The notes under the pieces were generated by a model. It did not search any database. It had not been told where the DNA came from and saw only the letters and a list, made by a program, of their open reading frames with translations. 64,000 nucleotides of DNA from Cristatella mucedo (lineage: Eukaryota; Bryozoa; Phylactolaemata; Cristatellidae), in the NCBI GenBank assembly GCA_009760855.2, contig WPIO01000016.1, forward strand, positions 6,497,001-6,561,000, written 5' to 3'. Below are positions 1 through 10,805 of the stretch, piece after piece. The translations under genes were made by a program, and so were the position numbers. Every line of letters begins with the position of its first letter. Position 1 is the first letter of the stretch.

Positions 1-640
1 AATCCGTTACTAAAACCGGAGAGAATCTTCAAAAGTAGATATGAGACGTTCAAATGGTAATTCCCGAGAAAGGATCTAGACAAGAGGCTCGAGAAAGGGC
101 GTATGACAAGAAACGGAGTCACTGTTGTGTTTCCTTTGAGATAGCGTTCGGCAAATAAATGATTCACATTTTCTAAAAATAATTAAAATATAAAACGAAT
201 ATCTTTACTACTACTTAAAAATAGATAAATACTTGCCGTCTGTACGCTGTTATGGCTCATTCTCATATTAATTCCGAATAGGCGATATAGAGCTTAACAG
301 CTATCCATGTCTGTTATGAGCGTTGCAGCTGCCATATTACATAACTTCTCTCAAACCTGTTCAGGTTACCCAGTAAATAGGTCATCGAATTCAATTTCAT
401 GTCATTCACTTACATTTTTTCATTCTTTCGCTGACAACTGTCAGACCTACTTGCTGCTCGAACCTCACCTCGCACACAGCATATCCGGTTCTATTCGATT
501 GGCCGTCACTAATCAATGAAAATCACTTGGGGATTGTGCCTTCAGTGCCTACTTACCTAAAGCTTGAAAATCTCTAGCGATTGACACTGACACACTCAGA
601 CCATTTTTGATGATATTTAACACAAGCTTACTTATCAGAA
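1..640. other. Intergenic, no gene recognised
   Basis: This AT-leaning stretch holds only short open frames. The longest, 70 codons at 307-519, resembles nothing I know. No repeat of the window's families is recognisable before about 640. Confidence 0.5.
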
Positions 641-845
641 CCCCTCCCAAAACAGGCTGGGTGACGTACCGCCCGCTATTCTGAATTCAACTCGTTCTGC
701 CGTGCTTTGAACAAAATCTCAAATTCTGTGGAGACCGTGCCTTTAGTTGGTATTCTCCTAAGCCTGGAACTCAATGCCGACTGATATGCCGACATCCCTG
801 ACTTAATGACATTTAAAAACTAGCTAAACACGCATCGTCTCCTGA
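641..845 (+). mobile_element. LINE fragment, end of ORF2 (decayed)
   Basis: Read in the + direction with frame changes, this matches the conserved end of the window's LINE ORF2: a stretch like RTNLKSFGDRAFS, then the Pro/Lys/Ala-rich end and a DLTTFKKN-like tail. Several frameshifts and stops show it is dead. It resembles 25640-25800 and 55400-55520. Confidence 0.6.
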
Positions 846-954
846 TAGCAATCGCTTGGTTCTCGTAAATTTCCTTTGTGTGCTTTAATAATATATTAAT
901 CATATTATGAGATTTTATAGATTAAGATAAGATTAAGAAAAGATAAGATACGAT

Positions 955-1190
955 TTTCTATTATAAGATTAATAATAGAAACAAACTTGCAAAGCACCCT
1001 CACAGAACTTAAATCTTTTTCCAGGCACTCTAAATTTGCTGTAAAATAAGTATGACCGTATTGTACGGGTAAAGTTTCCATTGTCATTATGCATAATACG
1101 GTTAGTGCTAGCCTGCATGATGCCAACGCTCTTAAGCATGTAAAGCATAAGTCGCAATGACCCAGCAAATGCTTTAGCGGGCTGAAACTG
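955..1190 (-). mobile_element. LINE 3' UTR and tail, antisense
   Basis: On the + strand this reads as a diverged copy of the block at 26342-26600: a short ATT-like run, then AAAGCACCCTCACAGAACTT and a TTTCCAGGCACT-like box, followed by the UTR words with gtgctagcctgcatg. It is the 3' end of a minus-oriented LINE copy, truncated upstream. Confidence 0.6.
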
Positions 1191-1231
1191 TGCATGCTGT
1201 CACTAAATATATTTCGCATGAGTTCTTTATA

Positions 1232-1295
1232 GTATATGGAAAGTGCCTACAATGAGATTCAGTTCTCTGAGGGTGCTACACAAAAGTATTATTCT
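1232..1295 (+). mobile_element. LINE/SINE tail fragment
   Basis: It contains the sense tail box GAGATTCAGTTCTCTGAGGG followed by a GCTACACAAA-like end and an ATT run. This is the 3' terminus shared by the LINE and SINE families of the window. No head is recognisable, so it could belong to either. Confidence 0.5.
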
Positions 1296-1299
1296 TATC

Positions 1300-2015
1300 A
1301 CTATAGTAAATCGCAAACAATTTACTCAGAGCACACTTTTTGCCAGTGCTATTGGTCTGCATTTGATCTTATGTGCAACATATGCCCATGTACTGATCGC
1401 TAATTCTATTACACTATGTAACACCATTTTAGTTCCTGGATATTACGCATTATTTAGTCGTTTCATATGCCTCAAAAGTAATAGCATTCGTGGTCATTCC
1501 ACGCAAAATTTGCTTCTGTGATCAGGATCGGTGTACATTTAAAATGTACCCGTTTCTATTGAGAAACTGAAAAATAATCTTCTGATTCACGTAAGCTCAA
1601 ATAAAACTAAAAACGTCCATAAAATTAACGCTTATTTATACTGAAGTGTTCCCAAAATGACCACTCAAGATTTAGAAGTGCTCACTATGTTTTGAGATTT
1701 AAGATTATGTGTTAGGGAATATCTCTATGATGAATCAGCTCTCGGCCGTAGTCTTTCATCCTCGTTACGATTTCATAGGGCGGAAGGTTCAAGATCCAGT
1801 AAAATCTGCCGGCCGTGCTTATCCAGGACTAGCGGTTTCCTGGAGGTTATTGAGGTGAGCGTAAAAATCTAGAGTAGGGGGAATCCTGCCGACCACGCCC
1901 CGCAATTCTTCACAGAATTCTCAACCAGAAGCTCTGTATCGCAATCTGTCTGCCTCGCGAGTGCCTAGAAACCCGCTGAATCACTGCTCCGAAACTTTTC
2001 CGATGTCTTCTTTTC
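1300..2015. other. Intergenic, no gene recognised
   Basis: No splice-consistent coding exon, tRNA-like promoter or recognised repeat seen. Confidence 0.4.
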
Positions 2016-2016
2016 C

Positions 2017-2275
2017 TTACAGAAGTTGTGTTCTGCGCCAGCTACGACGTTGACGATGGACAATATTTTTCAATTTTGTCCGTTGCGGACGATTCAAGAT
2101 ACACGCCTGGAGTCCTGACTCGAGGGAGTTGCAGTAACCCAGACACGATTTTCCTAACGTAATTTGGTTTGCCATTCTCTTATAAAAGATGGTCGCAGTT
2201 TTGGCAATACTCCTTGACCAAAGGTAGGCCGACTGGAGTGAAGAGAAAATGCGCTTATCAAATGACAGTTGGTTT
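2017..2275 (-). mobile_element. LINE fragment, C-terminal half of reverse transcriptase ORF
   Basis: The minus-strand translation holds LQSAYLWSRSIAKTATI, then GYCNSL, GLQACI and a HRQRRSW box. These align in order with SAYFQLHNIAKIRA, DFCNSLL, GLPACAI and CRERRSC of the intact LINE copies. It is an old, strongly diverged copy. Confidence 0.6.
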
Positions 2276-2404
2276 GTGAAAAAGCACTCGTAGACTACGG
2301 ACAGAAGCGATAGAACAGATGATAGAAGATGCACCAATCTTAACGATGAGGTCTTGCAACTTTCCGGTGACATTTGATTATTTCGTACCTAATAGGTTTT
2401 TCTC

Positions 2405-2577
2405 ATCATCGTTCATCATCATCGCATCGTCATCATCATCGTCATCTCATCATCATCATCATCGTCGTCATCACCATCATCATAATCATCGTCGGCGTCA
2501 TCATCTCATCATCATCATCATCTCACCATCATCGTCGTCATCGTCGTCGTCATCATCGTCATCATCATCATCATCTC
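2405..2577. repeat. Imperfect (ATC)n / (CATCGT)n microsatellite
   Basis: About 170 bases of trinucleotide repeat with interspersed GTC units. The poly-Ser and poly-His frames across it are artefacts of the repeat. Confidence 0.95.
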
Positions 2578-2797
2578 AAGGCTCGTGAAGTTAATGATAA
2601 TGCAAATGTAAATGTAGGCTGCAATAGAATTTGGTGAGTTGGATGATGAGCTAGGCTTCGAAGGCTCTACGGAAAGGCAGAGCTGGATGTCAATGGAGTA
2701 GAAATATTAAAAGCCGACATAATTGTTTTTTGTGATGACATTGATCAGAAGCAGAGTACCAATAGTGAAATGAAAAGAGCATAAGACCCAGCCGAGA

Positions 2798-2932
2798 AGT
2801 ATTTATTTGCATAGCACCCCGTAGTAGAGAACCTAATCTCTACCCAGGCTCCTCGATAATGCCTCCGCAAGGGCTCGAGCCCACGGCCTCGGTAGTCAGA
2901 GGCGAGCTCAACAATTCCGGGCCAAACAGGTA
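2798..2932 (-). mobile_element. SINE B copy, antisense
   Basis: On the minus strand it reads as a tRNA-like head with a GGGCTCGAGCCC B box, then an AGATTAGGTTCTCTAC tail and GGTGCTATGCAAATAAAT. This follows the order of the copies at 19999 and 43072. The A box is poorly kept. Confidence 0.65.
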
Positions 2933-3384
2933 AACCATAATTTAAGGGCTTCTAGATTAATGACAGCCATTTACATACACAATCTGACTGCTCTCACTGT
3001 GGTAGCACCTTACCCAGTTCGCACTACGCTAGTGATACCCAAGCGTGTGGAGACACTCTCCGGACAGTTCTAAGTGGTTAATCGCGTTAAATGCGGCTAG
3101 TTGGCGATCCGTGCACGAATAAGAGAGACGCTACCCTGACATGGCTTGCTCAAAAGGTCATTGCCAATCCAAAGCAGAGCAGTTTCCACGAAATACGTGG
3201 CTCTAAGTATTGATTGGCACTTGCTGGAAAGAACTGATGAATTGACGCAAGAGTTTCACTTGCGACGAGAAAGGCCGAAGAGAGACTAAAAGAAATGTCC
3301 TTAAAATCTCACGATCGAGGCTAGGCCTTTCAATGAGTGGCCACTAAATGGCTGCTTTCAGAGACGAAGGGTGTTCTATGTTAA

Positions 3385-3570
3385 CCAACCTCCTTCCGAC
3401 TTGCTTCGCGACATCACCTGGCTTCAAGAAACGAAAAGCACACCTATTTATCACAGCATTAATTGGGTCCTTGTGATTTGTCCTTTATGTGCTTATGCAT
3501 GCTGACACTGTGCATGCCGACACTGTGCATGCTGCCACTGTGCCTGCTGCCACTAACCATATGACTAACC
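3385..3570 (+). mobile_element. LINE 3' end (ORF2 terminus and UTR)
   Basis: It begins with the decayed end of ORF2 (PTCFATSPGFKK-like reading) and runs into the LINE 3' UTR: a TTTATCACAGCATTAA box, a GTGATTTGTCC box, and a short tandem of CACTGTGCATGC units. It matches 27740-27870 and 55540-55680. The terminal tail is absent. Confidence 0.6.
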
Positions 3571-3574
3571 GGTA

Positions 3575-5860
3575 ATCCTTTTCATTAGAAGTTCAGCGAA
3601 GAATATTCGAGCCTGCACAGAAATCCGTTCCCCTCACAATCAATGAATTCCTTCAAAATTCCTGCCAAGTCAGCTAGATACAATTTCGTTGATGGATGGA
3701 TTTAATACGTCTTTAAATTCGCTGAATCAATTCCGTCACAAAACGATCAGGAAAGACTAGACAGACTCAGGATGCATTCGTCTGTACTACGTTCAATCAT
3801 GGCTCCTAATGCTTTTGGCATTACATTTTAGGTTTTGTTCGTGCCTACGCAGGACCAAATAAAAATCTTTACGCATTTCCCTGCGACGATGCAGTGTGCA
3901 CATCTGCGTGATGTCGCTTCGATAAAAGAGCCTATGAGTGCATCCAGGGAAATTCCTCACTCTCAAAGCCATTAGAAAATGGTCTCTAAAATACGAAACC
4001 GGAATACCAATGCAATATTTTCATTCGCATGACTTTGAACTGTTCAGAACGCTCAGAAAATCCTCTTCTTTATATTATGCGTACTCCATAGGATCATGCA
4101 TAGCACAAGTTTTGGCCAGCATTGCCGCTCCTGGATAGAAATCCTGGCTCCGCCATTAGGTCGCGTGGTTGCAGTGAGATTCGACAAGCCTTGTAGTTGC
4201 TGTCAGCCTGAGTCATCGTCTCTGCCAAAACCAGGCACCAGAACAACGTAGCTGCACAGCAAAATGCACACAGATTGTACGATTGGCTGCGCATACGTTG
4301 TCCTCTCTACTGGCTGCGTTTTGAGGTCAGCTTATTTCTCAGCCACCGGAAGCGTTACCTCAATTTCGCTTTCCGCAAAGAAGATTTTCTTAACCGAGCG
4401 TCAGAGAAGGTCCTGAATTTACATTGCATAGATGCTTCTTGCGAGTGTTTCCCCATTTAGCTAGTTTCGACCGCAGGTATTGAGTTGACTCTTAATTAGT
4501 TTCTCGATCCAAAGGTGACCAAAGCTAACTGCAGATAATTGTATCCAGGCACTTCTTCAATTTGACGGAACTTTAATAGAGCTGGCTAATGTCTTAACGC
4601 AGCACGGTTGGCGTACAATTGTTGCTGCAGCATAGTTGACTCTATATTCTTTGTTTTACAGCCATCGCAATTAAACGTATGAGACCATTGCCCCGGGAAG
4701 GGTTGTCAGAAGAAAGTGCCCGAGTAGTTGGAGCGCTCTGTTACGACTCTTACTAACTCATAAAGTCTTTCTCCTTACCTTAGCTTATTGTGTGCACCGC
4801 ATATTGTCACCTCGAGACAACCTTCCTTGGTGAAAGTCGACACCTGATTTGCTCATCCTGAAAGCTGCGACAATCTTGCCCAGATTAGCTTACTTCACGT
4901 GGATCGATCGCTGCAAAAGAATGCTTGCTGTTCGGCTAATCACGCCGAGTCACAAGCACTGCATAGAGTGTGGCTAATCATGGCTAATTCTGGCCAATTC
5001 AAACGCTCGCGGCAGTCGTGTCGTACGCGTGACAAATATTTGCTTCTCGTCGACGCTGCTGCGAGACGCTGCTGCGAGCATTCACTGATCGCATTCACTC
5101 GGTGCGAGACGCATTGCGGCAGAAACACCGCGTCGCTGGCAAATGGTCTCTTGTACGAGAAAAGGGCACCGGAAGTCGGCTAAGACCACCGAGGCAGCAT
5201 TGAGGTGCATTAAATACGGCACACAGGTCTGACAAGGTTAGTGACCGAGCGATGGGCGCCATGCGCTACACCTCAGTCAACACAGTATTATGGCTGATAG
5301 GACAGTGGTTGGAGTTATCTGCAGTGCAATCTCTAAAGCGTCTTCTAAACTTGCACAATGCCAAGTACACCGCGTCTTTGAAACCCTGGAAACTAGGAAG
5401 GAAACTCGACCACGGCCCACAGCCTGTGCTGTTACGATTTAGTGTCGTTTACTAGTGCCATTAACAAGATACGCACTTGGTGCTCTGATATGAGGTTGCT
5501 TGGAGATTCGTGCCTTCTTTTGGTAGACACGTGGTGGAGAAAACTTGGTAGGTGAGCTTACCACGTTGATGCAATCAGACGTTTTTATTACTTGCCACGT
5601 TTCTTTTTTGCTTTGCATGCGTAAATTGTCCACGTTATAACTAGGCTATGCTTCCCTTCCACCATCTTAAAGTGCCTAGAAAGATATTAAGTTATCCTCA
5701 GTTATATTCAGGGCACTAAATTCATGCTATTTTATCATTGCTAGTATTAATACCGAAAATCTGAAGTCGACATGAGTTCAATGTGCTTTAGCTAATTTGG
5801 GTTTTGCTAGCCTATGAAAATTAATAGCTGTTCTCTAAAACCAATACCTATTGTGACAGC
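3575..5860. other. Intergenic, no gene recognised
   Basis: Open frames reach 94 codons (4899-5183), but none shows a known domain or convincing splice sites. GACGCTGCTGCGAG repeats locally near 5055. I see no repeat family shared with the rest of the window. Confidence 0.4.
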
Positions 5861-5863
5861 ACG

Positions 5864-6034
5864 GCTCACCGTGATGGTACACTAGGTAAGACGGCTGCTT
5901 TTCATGACCTCGGTTCCGAGGTCATGCGTTCGAATCCTGCTGTTGGCAGTTCTATATTGCCGCTGCAAGCTGTGGCGATTGCCGTAAAGGCTACAAAAGA
6001 GGCGGTAGATTCAGCTAGTATTTTTATAAAATAG
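5864..6034 (+). mobile_element. SINE A copy (tRNA-derived)
   Basis: The head carries a pol III A-box-like GTGATGGTACACTAGG and a B box GCGTTCGAATCC. Between them lies the family palindrome, here CATGACCTCGG and CCGAGGTCATG. The body follows with GCCGCTGCAAGCTGTGG, a CTACAAAAGAGGC box and a CAGCTAGTATTT end. Beyond this the body decays and the LINE-like tail is not clear. Confidence 0.8.
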
Positions 6035-6124
6035 ACACGGAATGCAAAGCTCAGCAAACGTTTAGAAAAAGTCTTTACCGCTGTCGTACCTATTCGCTGC
6101 AACTCAAACACTGAAAATTAAAGC

Positions 6125-6300
6125 GTCCCAGCTGTACTACCGGCAATCGAACCTGCAACCTTTTCGCACGCCGGATGCAGTTCTTATTTATGTAACCTAA
6201 GCGATCCTCATACGGGCACGGCTCCCAGAGCACCGCTGAACTGCCGATCGGTGCTAAGCCGCCTCGGATGGGTTGATAGCTCCTGACTGACTCGATTTTT
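6125..6300 (-). mobile_element. Possible tRNA-like retroposon head
   Basis: On the minus strand there is a GCAGGTTCGATTGCC B-box-like element about 55 bases after GAGCCGTGCCCGTATGAGG. The spacing is right for a tRNA-derived SINE. It is not clearly SINE A or B, and no cloverleaf can be folded by eye. Confidence 0.3.
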
Positions 6301-6599
6301 CAAGGGCTCAGCTGGATTCCTATTATGTTGTGTCAATTATAATATTGAGAAACTTGTAATTCGTTCTCAGAGAAATAAATATCTTTCAATGCGATCTACG
6401 TGTGCTGTAAATGAAGCGTTTCAATACGGTTGGCGATATTATGCGCAGCGTCAGCGCGAATGAGCACACATAAGAAAAGTTAACACGGGACCAAAGAATT
6501 CTGCGAGGAGCAGGTGCGTTTTTTTGCATCTGCTTAAAAACATTTGAGCGCAGGAATGTCAGTCGGGAGTGAGTTCTAGCCTTTGAGACCATGTGAACT

Positions 6600-6985
6600 T
6601 AAGGCGCGCTCTCCAAAGGATTTGAGACTGGTTTGAGTTACAGGTACATGACTTGAATAGCAGAACATCAGGAGATACGATTCCTAGCCTGATTTATAAG
6701 CGGTTCGCACAGGTATTAGAAGCCAGAGGATAAAGGGCGAGGCGAAAGTGAAGGAGAGAACCTGGAAATCGATACGCCGCTCGATGGATGGTCAGTGCAG
6801 GTCGGCGAGGAGAAGTGAAATGGTGCAACTGCACGTGCTCACAACAGACAGGCCTGCCTGCAGAGGTGTGCACCAGGCGTAACGAGCCTTTATGCACAGG
6901 CACGCGTAAGACCTGCAAATAGTCGGTCACTAAAGTCGACGTAACGTTGGCTGTCATACCGCTTAAGATGGATTCGGCAGCAGCC
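6600..6985 (-). mobile_element. LINE fragment, antisense, strongly decayed
   Basis: Words in the order of the antisense LINE copies are visible on the + strand: CTCTCCAAAGGATTT, then GTCAGTGCAGGTCGGCGAG, ACAGACAGGCCTGCCTGCAGAG and a GCACCAG box. Compare 40677-40935. All frames are broken. Confidence 0.5.
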
Positions 6986-6989
6986 ACAC

Positions 6990-7790
6990 TGCAGCCTTTG
7001 TAGCACGACTACGCAGTTTCACAGCTTGACCGGCTCAGCTGACATCTGCAAGAAATTCCTATTTGACGAAGCGTCTAAGCTGTACAGCTGAGGCAAGTTC
7101 CGATTCACTCTCGCGAGATGACAGTGACACGGATGAAAGATAATTTAAGTAGGCCATCGGATGAGGGATAAGAGAGAAGAGAAATGGAGGGAAAAGAAGG
7201 GGACGATTACAGGATTAATGGTACAGCAGATCGGAAGATTGAGGGAAGAGTAAGGGACGAGGGGAGACAATTGCGCAAGGATTTCTACAAATAGCAACCA
7301 GCTAGAGACGGCGGCAGACGACCGTTGCACGCGTCGTAGCGCCTGGAGGCTGCGGCGTGGGCCGACGGGCCTCGCATGAACCCGGGTCGACTTAAGTATC
7401 GCCAATATGAAAAAAAAGTCCACAAGGAAAATAAAATAAAATAAATAATAAATAAAGGGAAATAAAAGTCCACAGGGAAAATGCGTCTCATCGACGTTAC
7501 GCATTCGAAGGCACTCAATGCTAATCTCGCCTGGCATACCGTCCTCGCGCTAGCTGCAAAGTGGAGCTGCTGTCTCGCGCACTCGCCTTCCTTCGCAGTC
7601 AGTGGCAAATGAAGCACCTCTTCTGCTCGCAGGCTCTGCGTGCAAAGGCGGCCGCGGGCTTTGGAGCGACGTTTCCGACACGCCGGCAGCCGGAAGTGCA
7701 ATCCGAGCGCGGTGGACGAAGAGAGGCGAGAGTCGAACGCGAGAGCGACTGCCTGACGCGCGCGACATGCCGCTGCACAGTTTCCGGGGT
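6990..7790. other. No gene recognised; becomes CpG-rich from about 7300
   Basis: AT-rich until about 7470, with a short internal duplication of AAAGTCCACARGG (about 7415 and 7467). It then becomes CpG-rich. Long frames on both strands here (up to 236 codons on the minus strand) depend on the GC-rich repeat at 7797-7880 and show no domain. Confidence 0.4.
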
Positions 7791-7796
7791 CCGCGG

Positions 7797-7880
7797 CTGC
7801 GGCGGCTGCGGCGGCTGCGGCGGCTGCGGCGGCTGCGGCGGCTGCGGCGGCTGCGGCGGCTGCGGCGGCTGCGGCGGCGG
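7797..7880. repeat. (GGCGGCTGC)n minisatellite, about nine units
   Basis: A nearly perfect 9-base unit in a CpG-rich block. Every frame stays open, giving Gly-Gly-Cys, poly-Ala, Arg-rich and Pro-rich readings. That is why five overlapping frames span it; I do not take any as a gene. The block could be part of a CpG island. Confidence 0.9.
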
Positions 7881-8284
7881 CGGTTCGACAAGCTCGCTCG
7901 TCGCTCGCTGGCTGCTGCAACGACGCAAAGGCCGTTTCACTTCCGCTTGCCGCTGGCGCGAGCACGCTACGAACGCCCGCTCGGCGATCGATCACTCGCC
8001 GTCAGCTCAAAGGCCCGACGCCATCAGCTCAGACGATCCGTGGCAGCCAGCCGGCTCCACAACCGGCCAGCGAGCGAACTCTGTGGATTTGCCCCGGAAG
8101 TGGCGCTTAACCGGATTTAGCGAGGATCACTCGGTCGATGCCAGAGAGCCCTGTGCCGTCTGCGCTCTGGTTTCCGGGAGGGTTTAGATGAGCAGCGGAA
8201 ATTGGCGGAAATTGGCCTCGCACCTACTTGCCGTCTCCTCAGCGGCGGCCCGCGGCCGCCATTGCTCGTAGCCACGCGTTGAGA

Positions 8285-8456
8285 TCTCTCACTCTCTTTC
8301 TTTCTCTTTTTCTCCCTCCCCTATCTCTCTCTCTTTCTTTCTGTGTGTCTATCTCCGTCTCTCTCTCACTCTGTGTGTGTCTCTGCCTCTCTCTTTCCCT
8401 CTCTGCCTCTCCCTCTCTGTCTCTTTCCTTCAGTGTGTATGTGTGTGTCTCTCTCT

Positions 8457-8508
<52 letters not shown>

Positions 8509-8627
8509 CTCCCTCTCCGGCTGTCTGGCTCCCTGTCTTTCTCCCCTTCTCCCCTTCTCTCCTTCACTGTGTCTTTCTGTCTCTGCCTCTCCCTCCGTAC
8601 CTCTTTCTCTCCGTGTGTGTGTGAGTG

Positions 8628-8699
<72 letters not shown>

Positions 8700-8745
8700 C
8701 CTGTCTGCTCTCTCCCTCTCTTTCTCTCTCTCTTTTTGCCTGTCT
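8285..8745. repeat. Pyrimidine tract, (CT)n-rich, about 460 bases
   Basis: Almost uninterrupted CT-rich sequence on the + strand, with pure (CT)n runs at about 8465-8505 and 8632-8696. Poly-Leu/Ser and Arg/Glu frames across it are artefacts. A mirror-type purine-pyrimidine run of this length can form triplex DNA. Confidence 0.95.
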
Positions 8746-8848
8746 CGGCACGCTCGCGGAAGGTTTTGTACGGAAAGCCTTTTGAGGCTGATAACTGATA
8801 AGCATTGCGATTATTCGGTCTGAAAGAGTACACGTGTATGTGTATACA

Positions 8849-9111
<263 letters not shown>

Positions 9112-9139
9112 GTAGGACGAGATCAAGCTATAGAGTGGG

Positions 9140-9184
9140 GATGAGAGGGAAAGAGAGAGCGAGAGAAAGAGAAAAATAGAGAGA

Positions 9185-9234
<50 letters not shown>
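9140..9234. repeat. (GA)n purine tract
   Basis: A purine-only run ending in about 45 bases of pure (GA)n. It is complementary to the (CT)n tract at 8632-8696 and lies about 500 bases before the start codon of the GAPR-1-like gene. Confidence 0.95.
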
Positions 9235-9236
<2 letters not shown>

Positions 9237-9299
9237 CAGCTACCGATTGACTGCAAGGCTAGCTAAAAGCGAGTCACAGCCCGACAGTAAGTTGGTCAT

Positions 9300-9732
9300 T
9301 GGCTATTCCTTCTCCAACAGAGAGCGCCGACACGCCTCGCCTGCGTCTCGCCTCGCCGAATCGTTTATACTGTTCTGCTCCGACAACCACCGATCGTTAT
9401 CGGAATGAGCCACGGTTCATTTCACAGCGTCGTTGACGGGGCAAATGGGAAGCATCAAAGCGATCCTTTGCACCTCTGCCGCACATCACGCCTGCCCCCC
9501 AGCTCTAGAACCGGCCGACTGTAGGCTGACCTGGCACCAACCATCGGTCTCGGTCCAACTGGCGCCGAAGCGCGCCGAGTCTACGGCTGTCGTGCTGCCG
9601 CTCCCACTGCCGTAGCTAGCACCGCCCACGCACCATGGGCGGCCGCTCACGCGCAAGCGCTCTCCGGGCGACAGTGACGTGTCGCGCTGAGCGGCGGAGC
9701 GTCATTTCGCGTACCGCGAGCGACCAGAGAGG
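9300..9732 (+). promoter_or_regulatory. CpG-rich 5' flank of the GAPR-1-like gene
   Basis: GC- and CpG-rich sequence lies between the (GA)n tract and the start codon, the expected place for promoter and 5' UTR. No TATA box at a convincing distance is seen, so a CpG-type promoter is inferred only from position and composition. Confidence 0.35.
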
Positions 9733-10659
9733 ATGAGCGACGCCAAGAACAAGTTTCAGCAGGAGGCGCTGGCGTCTCACAACGCTCACCGGTAGGTGGC
9801 GCTTTGTGCGTGCGCTCAGGTGCTCTATTTGTAGGCCGATGAGGCAAAATTGGGGCTGCGATCGTAGGGACCTCCTTTCCGTGTGAGTTTCCGACTAGTT
9901 GTGTCAGGACCGTTTCCTGGTCGGATTTACCTCGTATTTACCTCGTATTGACCTCGTAAGCCTCGCCAACCTTGAACGTGGAGCCCCTGAGCTGCCGCAT
10001 GAGCCGCTCCTGGCTCGAAGCTGGGCAGCCCGATCGGCGGCGTCCAGCCTCGACCATTCTGGCTAATGGCCGGTGCACCGCTCGTCGGTGTGCATTGTTC
10101 GCGAGCTTTTTCAACGTTACGCGTTTGAACGACGCCACGATATTCTAGTATCGAGCCGCTGCGTATGCCTACTTTAGTCTCCTCATCTGCCGCGTCGTCT
10201 ATCTGCGCCTCGCCGTCTCCCGGAGGCGCCTCGCGTCGTCCGAGCGACGCAACGCCACGGCACCAGTGCCTGGACGCATGCACGTGTGCAGAGGGGCTTA
10301 CAATCTCACTATCTCCTCTCGCTGCCTCCTCTCCTCTCCTCTCTCTCTATCTCGCTAGCTCTCTCTCTCTCTCTCGCACTCTCGCACTCTCGCGCTTTTT
10401 CTCTCACTCTCTCGCTCTCTCTCTCTCGCTTTCTCACTTCATCTCTCCATTTTCCTGCCGCTGGTTAAACTCAGCAGCAAGGGGTCACAATTCAAAAATA
10501 AGGTTGTGGGTTCAAGGTCTGCAAAAGTTAATGCTAAATTGCCCGCTGCAATGGGCTGAAAGCACTCATTCGCTATACATGAAAACGAGGCTGTCGAATT
10601 TTGATTGTTGTAGTAAAAATGAGGCTGTTATGAATGAAGCTGCTTATCTTTGCTCTACT

Positions 10660-10699
<40 letters not shown>

Positions 10700-10759
10700 G
10701 GTCTCTCGGTCTCTCTCTGTGTCTCTCTGTCTCTCTGTCTCTCTCTGTCTCTCTCTGTC

Positions 10760-10805
<46 letters not shown>

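Noticed and set aside
2319-2637. Poly-Ser and poly-His frames
   Set aside because: They are translations of the (ATC)n microsatellite.
7285-8187. Overlapping frames of 236, 208, 172 and 113 codons on both strands
   Set aside because: All depend on the 9-base GC repeat and CpG-rich composition. No domain and no agreed strand.
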